Shown piece after piece: positions 1 through 5,944 of a stretch of DNA of 11,923 nucleotides (the stretch's first letter is position 1; each line of letters starts with the position of its first letter). The position numbers were made by a program, and so were the translations under genes. Source of the stretch: DUNY01 sp964520055 (lineage in GTDB: Bacteria; Bacillota; Thermosediminibacteria; Thermosediminibacterales; Tepidanaerobacteraceae); NCBI GenBank assembly GCA_964520055.1, contig CAZFME010000068.1:1-11923 (forward strand). The letters are read 5' to 3'. The notes below the pieces were generated by a model. It was given only the letters and a program-made list of their open reading frames with translations. It had not been told where the DNA came from and did not search any database.

Positions 1-1095
1 ATGCCGGTGGACCAAACCAAGTTCTCCCAATCTTATGGGTAGATCTCTATAACTGTGGGAGTTTGCCTTATACATGAGTATACCTCCGGGACAGTTCATG
101 GGTTTTACCGCATAATCCATTCCATCGATTTTTGTAAAATACATATTTTCCTTGTAGTGTTCCCAGTGACCGGATCTTCGCCAAAGTTCTTCGTTCAATA
201 TGATGGGTGTTTTTATCTCTTCATAACCCTTCTTCTTGTGTTCCTCACGCCAAAAATCCGCCAGCAAATTCCATAATACCATACCTTTGGGATGAAAGAA
301 TGGAAACCCGGGACCTTCCTCGTGAATGCTAAAAAGATCCAATTCTTTACCAAGTTTGCGATGGTCACGCTTCTTTGCCTCTTCTATTCTGGCCAGATAC
401 TCAGCTAACATAGATTTTTTGGGAAAAGAAATACCATAGATTCTCTGGAGCATCTTGTTGTGCTCATCGCCCCTCCAGTAAGCTCCTGCAAGGCTTGTGA
501 GTTTAAAGGCCTTTATTTTGCCCGTGGTAGGAACGTGAGGGCCTGCACACAAATCTGTAAACTCCCCCTGCTGATAAAGACTGATAGGTGCCTCCTCCGG
601 AAGAGCCTCCACCAACTCTACCTTATAAGGCTCGCCAATTTTTCCCAGATAACTTAAAGCCTCTTTCCTGGGCACATCTTCACGGCAAAAGGCATAATCT
701 TCGGCGACTATCTTAGTCATTTCCTTTTCTATTTTCTCAAGGTCCGACGGGGAAAAGCTTTCTTCTCGATCAAAGTCGTAGTAAAACCCTTCATCTATGG
801 CCGGTCCAATAGCTAATTTCACTTCCGGGAATAATCGTTTCACAGCCTGAGCCATGACATGGGACGAACTGTGCCAAAATACCTCGCGCCCTTCTTCGTT
901 TTCAAATGTCAATATTTCAACTTGGCAGTCATTTTTAATTTTACAGCCAAGATCTTTCACAACACCGTCCACTTTAGCGGCCACAGCTTCTTTGCTAAGT
1001 TTCCTGCTAATATCTTCAGCAATTTCAAGCAATGTAACACCATTATGATATAGTTTTTCAGCTCCACCCTTTAAAGTCACTTTTACCTGATCCAT
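1..1095 (-). CDS. thrS: Threonyl-tRNA synthetase, N-terminal 365 codons (runs off left edge)
   Basis: Class II aminoacyl-tRNA synthetase that charges tRNA-Thr in the cytoplasm. The frame is open from the ATG at 1095 to the window edge, with no stop, so the last roughly 270 residues of a usual 640 lie outside. Domains in order: a TGS-type N-terminal domain (about residues 1-62), then the editing domain with the HxxxH zinc/deacylation motif (H75 and H79 in HSSSH) and the distal Cys/His pair in CAGPH, then the start of the catalytic core with GFPFFHPKG, ELWRRSGHW and the MNCPG motif whose Cys is a zinc ligand in this family. The start is supported by a purine-rich AGGAAGGG ribosome site about 6 bases upstream and by the TGS domain beginning at once. 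The gene follows a T-box leader and a consensus promoter, so charging of tRNA-Thr should control its expression. Identification is very secure. Confidence 0.97.
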   Translation of the reverse strand, partial: MDQVKVTLKGGAEKLYHNGVTLLEIAEDISRKLSKEAVAAKVDGVVKDLGCKIKNDCQVEILTFENEEGREVFWHSSSHVMAQAVKRLFPEVKLAIGPAIDEGFYYDFDREESFSPSDLEKIEKEMTKIVAEDYAFCREDVPRKEALSYLGKIGEPYKVELVEALPEEAPISLYQQGEFTDLCAGPHVPTTGKIKAFKLTSLAGAYWRGDEHNKMLQRIYGISFPKKSMLAEYLARIEEAKKRDHRKLGKELDLFSIHEEGPGFPFFHPKGMVLWNLLADFWREEHKKKGYEEIKTPIILNEELWRRSGHWEHYKENMYFTKIDGMDYAVKPMNCPGGILMYKANSHSYRDLPIRLGELGLVHRH

Positions 1096-1150
1096 AAGAT
1101 CCCTTCCTTTTTTTATATAATGCTTTATGCTAAACCTTTTTTTAAAATCT

Positions 1151-1355
1151 AAAACCTCCCATCCCTAAAGGGACGAGAGGTTTTCCCGTGGTTCCACCCT
1201 AATTTGAGCTCATTTGCTTATAAGGCTTGCAGCCATAAAACTCCGAGGCGGTCTTGGGCTTACTTTTCTCAGGGCTTTTGCAGCTACCGGCCCCTCTCTA
1301 AAGAGAAAAACATAAGCTTACTCTTCTCATCATGGTTTTTATGATAATTAGAATT
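1151..1355 (-). promoter_or_regulatory. T-box riboswitch leader of thrS, with terminator
   Basis: Untranslated leader that senses uncharged tRNA-Thr and controls read-through into thrS. The diagnostic T-box AGGGTGGAACCACGG is at 1200-1186 (minus strand). It is followed by an intrinsic terminator at 1184-1151: arms AAAACCTC and GAGGTTTT enclose an inner GUCCC/GGGAU-type stem, followed by a T-rich run. The upstream part has a stem I-like start (GATGAGAAGAGTAAG, 1331-1317). The only Thr codon in the expected specifier neighbourhood is ACC at 1252-1250, which I take as the likely specifier. The T-box and terminator are seen directly; the specifier assignment is inferred from position and from the downstream gene. 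Confidence 0.93.
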
Positions 1356-1361
1356 TTATTT

Positions 1362-1390
1362 ATTATAATTCTTATTATAGCCCTTGTCAA
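1362..1390 (-). promoter_or_regulatory. Consensus sigma-A promoter of thrS
   Basis: TTGACA at 1390-1385 and TATAAT at 1367-1362 on the minus strand, separated by exactly 17 bases. Both hexamers match the housekeeping consensus perfectly. Transcription should begin near 1355, which places the T-box leader directly downstream. Such a strong promoter fits a gene whose output is set mainly by leader termination. Confidence 0.9.
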
Positions 1391-1394
1391 GAGC

Positions 1395-1423
1395 GAGTGA
1401 GCTTGCCAAAACTACGCTCACTC
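1395..1423. repeat. Perfect 8-bp inverted repeat just upstream of the thrS promoter
   Basis: GAGTGAGC (1395-1402) and GCTCACTC (1416-1423) form a perfect dyad with a 13-base loop. It lies between the end of the DUF445 gene and the -35 box of thrS, only 4 bases from that box. It could be a terminator for the upstream gene, but no T-run follows it on either strand. It could also be a protein-binding site next to the promoter. The function is not shown by the sequence. Confidence 0.6.
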
Positions 1424-1481
1424 CATCGTACTGCCTGAGACTGTATCTGTATAATAAAACTTAATTATTTCGCATCTAACG

Positions 1482-2090
1482 TCACAAAAGGTAATAGGAA
1501 ATTGCTGCCTGTACAATACCCACAAAAAACCCTATAATACCCCCTAGGACTTCTATTTGTTTTAATTCTTGTTTTGAAAGTCTAATAATCAAATCTTCTA
1601 ACTGTTCCAGATCAAAGGAATTGATTTTTTCTTCTACAAGTTCCTTTAGTCTCAGTTCTGCTTTCGCTTTCCTGACAAGTGTAGTTTTCACTTCATCAAA
1701 AATCTCATTCCCATTGCGGTCAATCATGTCGCCAAAATAATTTGCTATAGATCCGCGAAAACCGGAAGGAATGAATCCCGGAAGCTTTTCATCAACCCTT
1801 GCAGTTATCATATCCCTTATGTATTTTATGATATCAGCTTTGGCTTTTTCAGAAGTTAAACTCTCTATGATCTCTTCCGGAGAAATAATCTCATGTTCTA
1901 AAGCCTCCCCGATGTTTCGAGATATGTCAAGCCGACGTTTAGGAATCAAACCTTGTATTTTGATCCCCAAGAAGGGAATTTTAACGGGGTTTAAAGGTCG
2001 AAATATTAGTTTTATGGCAAAAAGGTTAGTTCCCCATCCGATCAATGCTCCGATTAAAGGCATCAATGCTAATTGAATATATAAATTCAT
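1482..2090 (-). CDS. DUF445 family membrane protein
   Basis: A 202-residue protein of the DUF445 family, whose biochemical role is not established. The N-terminus holds a hydrophobic segment (about residues 5-30) containing the family signature GWGTNLFAIKLIFRP. The middle is charged and helical (about residues 40-175). The C-terminus is a second hydrophobic segment (about 182-202, IGFFVGIVQ region) that ends the protein. This predicts a protein anchored in the membrane at both ends with a soluble central part. It is shorter than the roughly 380-residue YheB-type members, so it belongs to the compact form. It lies 61 bases after the ytxC-like gene on the same strand, with a weak hairpin between them, so partial co-transcription is possible. 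The start is the ATG at 2090; the ribosome site (GGTGATGG) is weak. Confidence 0.85.
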   Translation of the reverse strand: MNLYIQLALMPLIGALIGWGTNLFAIKLIFRPLNPVKIPFLGIKIQGLIPKRRLDISRNIGEALEHEIISPEEIIESLTSEKAKADIIKYIRDMITARVDEKLPGFIPSGFRGSIANYFGDMIDRNGNEIFDEVKTTLVRKAKAELRLKELVEEKINSFDLEQLEDLIIRLSKQELKQIEVLGGIIGFFVGIVQAAISYYLL

Positions 2091-2137
2091 AAAGCCATCA
2101 CCATTTTTGATGATAGCACATTTGTAGTAAAATAAAA

Positions 2138-2152
2138 AGGGCTTTTAACCCT
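2138..2152 (-). terminator. Weak intrinsic terminator after the ytxC-like gene
   Basis: On the minus strand AGGGT and GCCCT pair (one G-U) around a 5-base loop, followed at once by TTTTATTTT. The stem is short and overlaps the stop codon of the upstream gene, so termination is probably partial. Confidence 0.45.
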
Positions 2153-3069
2153 CATTTTGTCGTTAAAGGTTTTGATTTTAGACAAATTTCACAGTGATGG
2201 CAAAAGCTTATCCGACCTTCAAAGATATTATAGAGAGCATTAACAACTTCTCTTTTCTCCTTTCCAGTAAAACCGTGAATGGTAATTTTTCTAGGCGCTA
2301 TATTTATCAAAGTGCTAACAATTATATCATCCATATTTACTTCCGGATTATCCTTGGCAATCAAGTCCAGGCTTGAGTCCTTTTCGATAAATTTGCAGTT
2401 TTCATCCATTAAGATTATTTCAGTATTGTGAAATACTACATTGACCAAATCCCTTTTAGGCTCTTGAAGGTCAACAAAGTGACGAAGTAATTTAATGAAC
2501 TCCCGGTACTCCTTATCCATGAGGTATTCATCAATAGCTACGTCTACCGACTCTTCCAGCTGCTTTATATATTCTTTTAAACGAAAGTTGATAAAACCAT
2601 CTAGAATGATTGTGCTGCTATTGCCAAGATATTCCTGAATTTTATGTAATACAAGTGTCTTGCGTTTTATCCGGTATGAAATGTCATGCTTTCCACTTAA
2701 TTCATTGTAGTTTAATATATCCCGAGTGAAATCATATATCCTATTTTGCTCAACTTTATTAAAAAAAAAGTAGTTTTCTATTATGATTCTTTTGATCAGT
2801 ATAGGTTCCCAATAGTTAATAATGATATCGGAAAGTGCATTAGCTACACAATTAATAAATATTTGCCTAAACTTATCATAATGATTTTCTTTCAGTATTA
2901 CCTCGTCATCCACATAACAGTAAAAATATATAGCACTACTCTTATAGACCTTTTTTAATGTTATTTTGAAACCCTCTTCTTTTAACAAGTCAAATTCAAG
3001 CTTTAATCTATCTTCAAAACCCTCAATAGGTTCAATTTGGCCTAAGGACAATAACCTCACCAAAACCAC
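2152..3069 (-). CDS. ytxC: YtxC-family putative sporulation protein
   Basis: A 305-residue protein resembling the YtxC family, annotated as a putative sporulation protein of unknown mechanism. Support is the overall length, the pattern of long acidic/basic helices with Tyr- and Phe-rich N-terminal half (IYFYCYVDD, NYWEPILI), the C-terminal ITIHGFTGKE region, and its position one gene away from thrS, as ytxC is near thrS in Bacillus. The C-terminus ends in a Cys cluster CHHCEIC, a possible metal-binding knuckle. No signal peptide or transmembrane segment is evident, so it is probably cytoplasmic. The start is uncertain: GTG at 3069 has AAAGG 6 bases upstream, and GTG at 3060 also fits the same purine-rich ribosome site. 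The family call rests on recall of sequence character and synteny, not on a catalytic motif. Confidence 0.75.
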   Translation of the reverse strand: MVLVRLLSLGQIEPIEGFEDRLKLEFDLLKEEGFKITLKKVYKSSAIYFYCYVDDEVILKENHYDKFRQIFINCVANALSDIIINYWEPILIKRIIIENYFFFNKVEQNRIYDFTRDILNYNELSGKHDISYRIKRKTLVLHKIQEYLGNSSTIILDGFINFRLKEYIKQLEESVDVAIDEYLMDKEYREFIKLLRHFVDLQEPKRDLVNVVFHNTEIILMDENCKFIEKDSSLDLIAKDNPEVNMDDIIVSTLINIAPRKITIHGFTGKEKREVVNALYNIFEGRISFCHHCEICLKSKPLTTK

Positions 3070-3084
3070 CCCTTTCCTTTGTAA

Positions 3085-3125
3085 TACATATTATATGTAT
3101 ATGGCTTATACCATATACAATAAAA
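3085..3125 (-). promoter_or_regulatory. Putative promoter with embedded dyad upstream of ytxC-like gene
   Basis: A perfect 9-bp inverted repeat, TGTATATGG (3096-3104) and CCATATACA (3111-3119) with a 6-base spacer, lies upstream of the gene. On the minus strand it is followed directly by CATATAAT, which holds a TATAAT -10 box and also fits the sigma-E-type -10 pattern CATAnnnT. A GTATAT element lies 14 bases upstream of CATATAAT. The repeat is therefore in the spacer between possible -35 and -10 elements. The repeat is certain; the promoter and operator roles are inferred. Confidence 0.4.
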
Positions 3126-3184
3126 CAAAGGTAGAGGTTTTAGTATTTTTGTTTTGAATATTCCGTATTTTTACCATTAAAAAA

Positions 3185-3259
3185 TGGTGGGCGCTGTAAG
3201 GATTGAACTTACGACCCCTTCCGCGTCAAGGAAGTGCTCTCCCACTGAGCTAAGCGCCC
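3185..3259 (-). tRNA. tRNA-Val(GAC), CCA encoded
   Basis: A full cloverleaf on the minus strand. The acceptor stem GGGCGCT/AGCGCCC is perfect. The D arm contains AGCTCAGTGGGAGAGC. The anticodon stem CTTCC/GGAAG holds the loop TTGACGC, giving anticodon GAC (Val). The T arm has GTTCAATC, and the 3' CCA is encoded in the DNA. A run of six T follows the CCA directly. It reads valine codons GUC and GUU. Confidence 0.97.
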
Positions 3260-3324
3260 ACATCGTTTAACGTTTGATGTGAAAACTTATTTGGTAAATA
3301 CAAAAAGGTGAACTTGCAAGGGAT

Positions 3325-3353
3325 ATTATAGCATCTATATTTAATTATTGCAA
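3325..3353 (-). promoter_or_regulatory. Promoter of tRNA-Val
   Basis: TTGCAA (3353-3348) and TATAAT (3330-3325) on the minus strand are 17 bases apart. The predicted start near 3318 is about 60 bases before the mature tRNA 5' end, leaving a short precursor leader. Confidence 0.7.
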
Positions 3354-3560
3354 GAGATTGGGAAACGATTTTTTAGTATATCGTCCTTTGTGCTATACCA
3401 GAATTGACGCTCACATGGGACAAGCCCTATGGATTCTTGGGTACCCTAGCTTTCATGCTTTTAACTATACGCCTCTCGTTGCTTTAAATTATTTTTTAAT
3501 TACATTAAATTTCTCACTAATAATCAACAATTAATCGGATAAAATTTTGTTCAGTATTTA
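3354..3560. other. Intergenic stretch between divergent tRNA-Val and pheA
   Basis: About 200 bases with no gene I can support. Its left part (about 3370-3475) is visibly less AT-rich than its flanks and contains the palindrome GGGTACCC. Short open frames occur on both strands here but lack a ribosome site. The right part is strongly AT-rich and leads into the pheA promoter. No riboswitch or terminator is recognised. Confidence 0.5.
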
Positions 3561-3589
3561 TTGACTATTACGAAATTATGCAATATAAT
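3561..3589 (+). promoter_or_regulatory. Sigma-A promoter of pheA
   Basis: TTGACT (3561-3566) and TATAAT (3584-3589) with a 17-base spacer, one mismatch from consensus. The start near 3596 leaves an 80-base leader to the pheA ATG. That leader has no T-box motif, no terminator hairpin and no aromatic-rich leader ORF, so pheA itself does not seem to be attenuated. Confidence 0.85.
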
Positions 3590-3675
3590 GCTTTATAATA
3601 TATGTTAAAATAGTGATTTGTTAAACTATGTAATTTATACCTCTTATATCAATATCTGGACTGGAGGTTTGAAAA

Positions 3676-4527
3676 ATGAAAATGGGATTTCTTGGACCAA
3701 GTGGTACTTTTACTGAAGAAGCACTGGATATTTGGATAAAAAAACAGAAATTAAACTCTTTTATATACGAAAAAATAGCATTTTCTTCGATTACCGATAT
3801 AATGAATGCTGTTGGCACAGAAACTGATATGGCAATTGTGCCTGTCGAAAACTCTCTCGAAGGTTCGGTCAATATTACTATAGATTCTTTTATCCATGGG
3901 ATGGAAGCAATGATTAAAGGAGAGGTGATTTTACCGGTCACTCAGCACCTATTTGCAAAACAAAATATACCTCTCGAAGAAATACAGGAGGTGTATTCTC
4001 ATCCACAAGCCCTTTTTCAGTGCCGGAATTTTTTAAGAGAGAGCTTACCTCATGCTCGATTGAAAGAAATGTCAAGTACTGCAGAGGCAGGAAGGCTGGT
4101 ATCCGAAAGTGGTGGGAAGAACGCTGCAATAGGAAGTATGTCATTGTCAAAAATATATAATCTGAAAATTTTGGCCAAAAGCATACAAGACGGCAAAAAT
4201 AATATGACTCGTTTTTATTTAATTTCGACAGAAGATGAGATGGTTACCGGCCGTGATAAAACTACTCTGATTTTTTCGGTGGAGAATCGGCCTGGGAGTC
4301 TTTATAAATGTTTGAAAATATTCGCTGAAAAGGAACTTAATTTAACTAAGATTGAATCAAGGCCTTCAAGGAGGGTTCTTGGGGAATACGTTTTTTTAAT
4401 AGAAGTAGAAGGACATAGATTTGCAGAACCCTTAAAAACTGCTTTAAATCAATTGAGATCATCTGTGGGTTTTTACAAAATTCTAGGTTCATATCCCATA
4501 TATGATTTACCTAAACCGAAATTATAA
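3676..4527 (+). CDS. pheA: Prephenate dehydratase with ACT regulatory domain
   Basis: Converts prephenate to phenylpyruvate, the branch step to phenylalanine, in the cytoplasm. The 283 residues are the usual length for the monofunctional Gram-positive enzyme, with no fused chorismate mutase. The catalytic domain (about residues 1-185) shows GFLGPSGTFTEEA, PVENSLEGSV, YSHPQAL and the hallmark TRF motif at 178-180 (in NMTRFYLIS). The C-terminal ACT domain (about 196-275) has RPGSLYKCL and the Phe-binding ESRP motif (227-230), predicting feedback inhibition by phenylalanine. The start at 3676 has GGAGG 8 bases upstream; an in-frame second ATG follows two codons later. It has its own promoter and lies upstream of the aroF attenuator, so its transcription is outside that control. 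No clear terminator follows it, so its transcripts may read into the attenuator. Confidence 0.97.
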   Translation: MKMGFLGPSGTFTEEALDIWIKKQKLNSFIYEKIAFSSITDIMNAVGTETDMAIVPVENSLEGSVNITIDSFIHGMEAMIKGEVILPVTQHLFAKQNIPLEEIQEVYSHPQALFQCRNFLRESLPHARLKEMSSTAEAGRLVSESGGKNAAIGSMSLSKIYNLKILAKSIQDGKNNMTRFYLISTEDEMVTGRDKTTLIFSVENRPGSLYKCLKIFAEKELNLTKIESRPSRRVLGEYVFLIEVEGHRFAEPLKTALNQLRSSVGFYKILGSYPIYDLPKPKL

Positions 4528-4581
4528 TTCCAAAGTTCAAAATATGCATGTATTTTCACGCAATAAATAATAAAAATCTAC

Positions 4582-4610
4582 TTGACTTAAACCAAATGTT
4601 TATATATGAT
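4582..4610 (+). promoter_or_regulatory. Sigma-A promoter of the aroF leader and shikimate operon
   Basis: TTGACT (4582-4587) and TATGAT (4605-4610) with a 17-base spacer. The predicted start is near 4617, giving a leader RNA of about 275 bases before aroF. No second promoter is apparent between the terminator at 4863 and the aroF start, so operon expression should depend on read-through of that terminator, starting here or at the pheA promoter. Confidence 0.8.
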
Positions 4611-4653
4611 AGTAAAAATACTTCAAAATTACTCTTTGGAGGATGAATCAAGT

Positions 4654-4800
4654 ATGGCAAATCTTACTGGAAGGGAGTTTGCAGAATTATATTTTGTGTT
4701 TAGCCAGTACTATTTTTATTTTAGTAATGGTTATTTGTTCTGCAAAAAAATAAGTCCTCCCTCTAGTGAGGTTTTTAACAAGTTTAAAGATGTTTTATAA
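4654..4800 (+). CDS. Aromatic-rich leader peptide of the aroF attenuator (48 aa)
   Basis: A 48-codon ORF inside the leader RNA. Residues 9-29 contain 11 Phe or Tyr out of 21, and residues 13-23 read YFVFSQYYFYF (8 of 11). There are 8 Phe and 5 Tyr in all and no Trp. A GGAGG ribosome site at 4638-4642 is 11 bases before the ATG, at the long end of the usable range. The frame also opens upstream at 4606, but that ATG overlaps the promoter -10 box and would not be in the mRNA. The last third of the ORF (codons 36-41) contains the RNA segment that can pair with the terminator. The peptide is most simply read as a sensor whose translation stalls when charged tRNA-Phe or tRNA-Tyr is scarce, like pheL in enterobacteria. 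I infer this role from composition and position; no family match is claimed. Confidence 0.75.
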   Translation: MANLTGREFAELYFVFSQYYFYFSNGYLFCKKISPPSSEVFNKFKDVL

Positions 4801-4846
4801 TAATTTTTACTATATCTGTATATCCCTTAAAAAGGAATCTCACTGG
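4752..4846 (+). promoter_or_regulatory. Antiterminator and protector elements of the aroF attenuator
   Basis: Segment 2, CTAGTGAGGTTTTT (4763-4776), can pair along its whole length with segment 3, AGGAATCTCACTGG (4833-4846): 14 consecutive pairs, ten Watson-Crick and four G-U. Segment 3 includes the 5' arm and part of the loop of the aroF terminator, so the two structures exclude each other. Just upstream, CCTC (4756-4759 or 4760-4763) can pair with GAGG inside segment 2 (4768-4771), a possible protector hairpin. Pairings were worked out by eye; relative stabilities were not calculated. Confidence 0.7.
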
Positions 4847-4863
4847 ATGAGATTCCTTTTTTT
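4829..4863 (+). terminator. Intrinsic terminator (attenuator) before aroF
   Basis: GGAATCTCA (4834-4842) and TGAGATTCC (4848-4856) form a perfect 9-bp stem with a CTGGA loop. A5/T5 pairing extends it outward, and seven T follow the stem (4857-4863). It is the strongest plus-strand terminator in the window. It stands about 30 bases in front of the aroF ATG and after the leader ORF, not after pheA, which marks it as an attenuator. Confidence 0.92.
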
Positions 4864-4893
4864 GCTTACTAAAATAAATTTGGAGGTGTTCAA

Positions 4894-5907
4894 ATGATAA
4901 TTGTTATGAAAACTGATGCTGATTCGGACGATATCGGAACCATCAAAGGGAAAATCATTGATATGGGGCTTGAAGTGTATGAGTCCAGAGGCTTGAACTA
5001 TCATTTGATAGGCATTGTGGGAGATACCAGCAATGTTGATGCTGAGTGTTTTGAAGCTATTAAAAGTGTTGAAAAAACAATCCACGTTCAGGAACCCTAT
5101 AAAAAAGCCAGTCGGCTTTTTCATCCTGAAAATTCCATGATACCAGTGAATAGTACGATTATCGGCGGAAAAAAACTCGCTGTCATTGCAGGGCCATGTT
5201 CAGTTGAAAGCAAGTCTCAAATAACTGAAATAGCTATAGAAGTAAAAAAAGCAGGGGCCGGCTTTTTAAGGGGAGGGGCTTTCAAACCTAGAACATCGCC
5301 GTACAGTTTTCAGGGTTTGAAAGAAAAGGGTCTGGAATTCTTAAAGCATGCAAGAGAAAAAACCGGGCTTCCCATAGTCGTAGAATTGATGTCAGTGGAT
5401 AAACTGGAGATGTATGAACAAGATGTGGATATTATCCAAATAGGCACCAGAAATATGCAAAATTTCGACTTACTTAAGGCAATGGGGCAGACCAAAAAGC
5501 CCATACTGCTAAAAAGGGGGCTATCAGCGACCATTGAGGAGTTTTTGATGGCAGCAGAATATATAATGGCTGGTGGAAACGAAAATGTTATTTTATGTGA
5601 AAGAGGCATCAGGACATTTGATAATTATACTAGGAATACTCTTGACTTAGGTGCCATCCCGGCAATAAAGAGATTGAGCCACCTTCCGATTATAGTTGAC
5701 CCCAGCCACGCTTGCGGCATCTGGTGGATGGTGGAGCCTTTAGCCAAGGCTGCTGTAGCTGTAGGGGCTGACGGTATAATGGTTGAAGTGCACAATGACC
5801 CTTCAAAGGCTTTATGTGATGGAAATCAGTCCATTAAACCTGATAAATTTATGCATTTGATGAACAATATAAGGCAAATAGCCTTAATGCAAAATCGCGA
5901 AGTATAA
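4894..5907 (+). CDS. aroF: DAHP synthase, type I beta with N-terminal regulatory domain
   Basis: Condenses phosphoenolpyruvate with erythrose-4-phosphate to DAHP, the first step of the shikimate pathway. The 337 residues match the Thermotoga-type enzyme: an N-terminal ferredoxin-like domain (about 1-70) joined to a TIM-barrel catalytic domain. Motifs are GPCSVES (100-106), KPRTSPYSFQG (131-141), GTRNMQN (183-189), LKRG, ERGIRT, DPSHACG (268-274) and VEVHNDP. Expected metal ligands are present: C102, H271, E297 and D301. In this family the N-terminal domain binds Tyr and/or Phe and closes the active site, so feedback inhibition is likely. There is no fused chorismate mutase. A GGAGG site (4882-4886) is 7 bases before the ATG. 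It is the first gene behind the attenuator, and aroB follows after 37 bases. Confidence 0.97.
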   Translation: MIIVMKTDADSDDIGTIKGKIIDMGLEVYESRGLNYHLIGIVGDTSNVDAECFEAIKSVEKTIHVQEPYKKASRLFHPENSMIPVNSTIIGGKKLAVIAGPCSVESKSQITEIAIEVKKAGAGFLRGGAFKPRTSPYSFQGLKEKGLEFLKHAREKTGLPIVVELMSVDKLEMYEQDVDIIQIGTRNMQNFDLLKAMGQTKKPILLKRGLSATIEEFLMAAEYIMAGGNENVILCERGIRTFDNYTRNTLDLGAIPAIKRLSHLPIIVDPSHACGIWWMVEPLAKAAVAVGADGIMVEVHNDPSKALCDGNQSIKPDKFMHLMNNIRQIALMQNREV

Positions 5908-5944
5908 GAAGGTTATTCATACGTAAAGGAGGAAACTTGCTTAG

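Noticed and set aside
1771..2076. A 101-codon plus-strand open frame.
   Set aside because: It is the antisense shadow of the DUF445 gene, whose minus-strand product has a clear family signature.
3415..3535. A 39-codon plus-strand ORF starting ATG at 3415.
   Set aside because: No ribosome site precedes it, it lies upstream of the pheA promoter, and the composition shows nothing protein-like.
4528..4570. Terminator after pheA: AAAATA and TATTTT around a TGCATG loop near 4537-4555.
   Set aside because: The stem is only A-U pairs and no T-run follows beyond it; it is unlikely to stop transcription.
4643..4753. An overlapping 36-codon ORF in the aroF leader, starting ATG at 4643, that would encode a hydrophobic peptide ending in AKK.
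   Set aside because: Its ATG touches the GGAGG ribosome site with no spacing, so it could not be initiated well. Its hydrophobic run is the expected by-product of the Phe/Tyr codons read in another frame.
4528..4893. A T-box riboswitch upstream of aroF, the usual Gram-positive solution.
   Set aside because: No AGGGTGGNACC-type T-box sequence or stem I motif is present, and the terminator pairs with a segment of the leader ORF instead.
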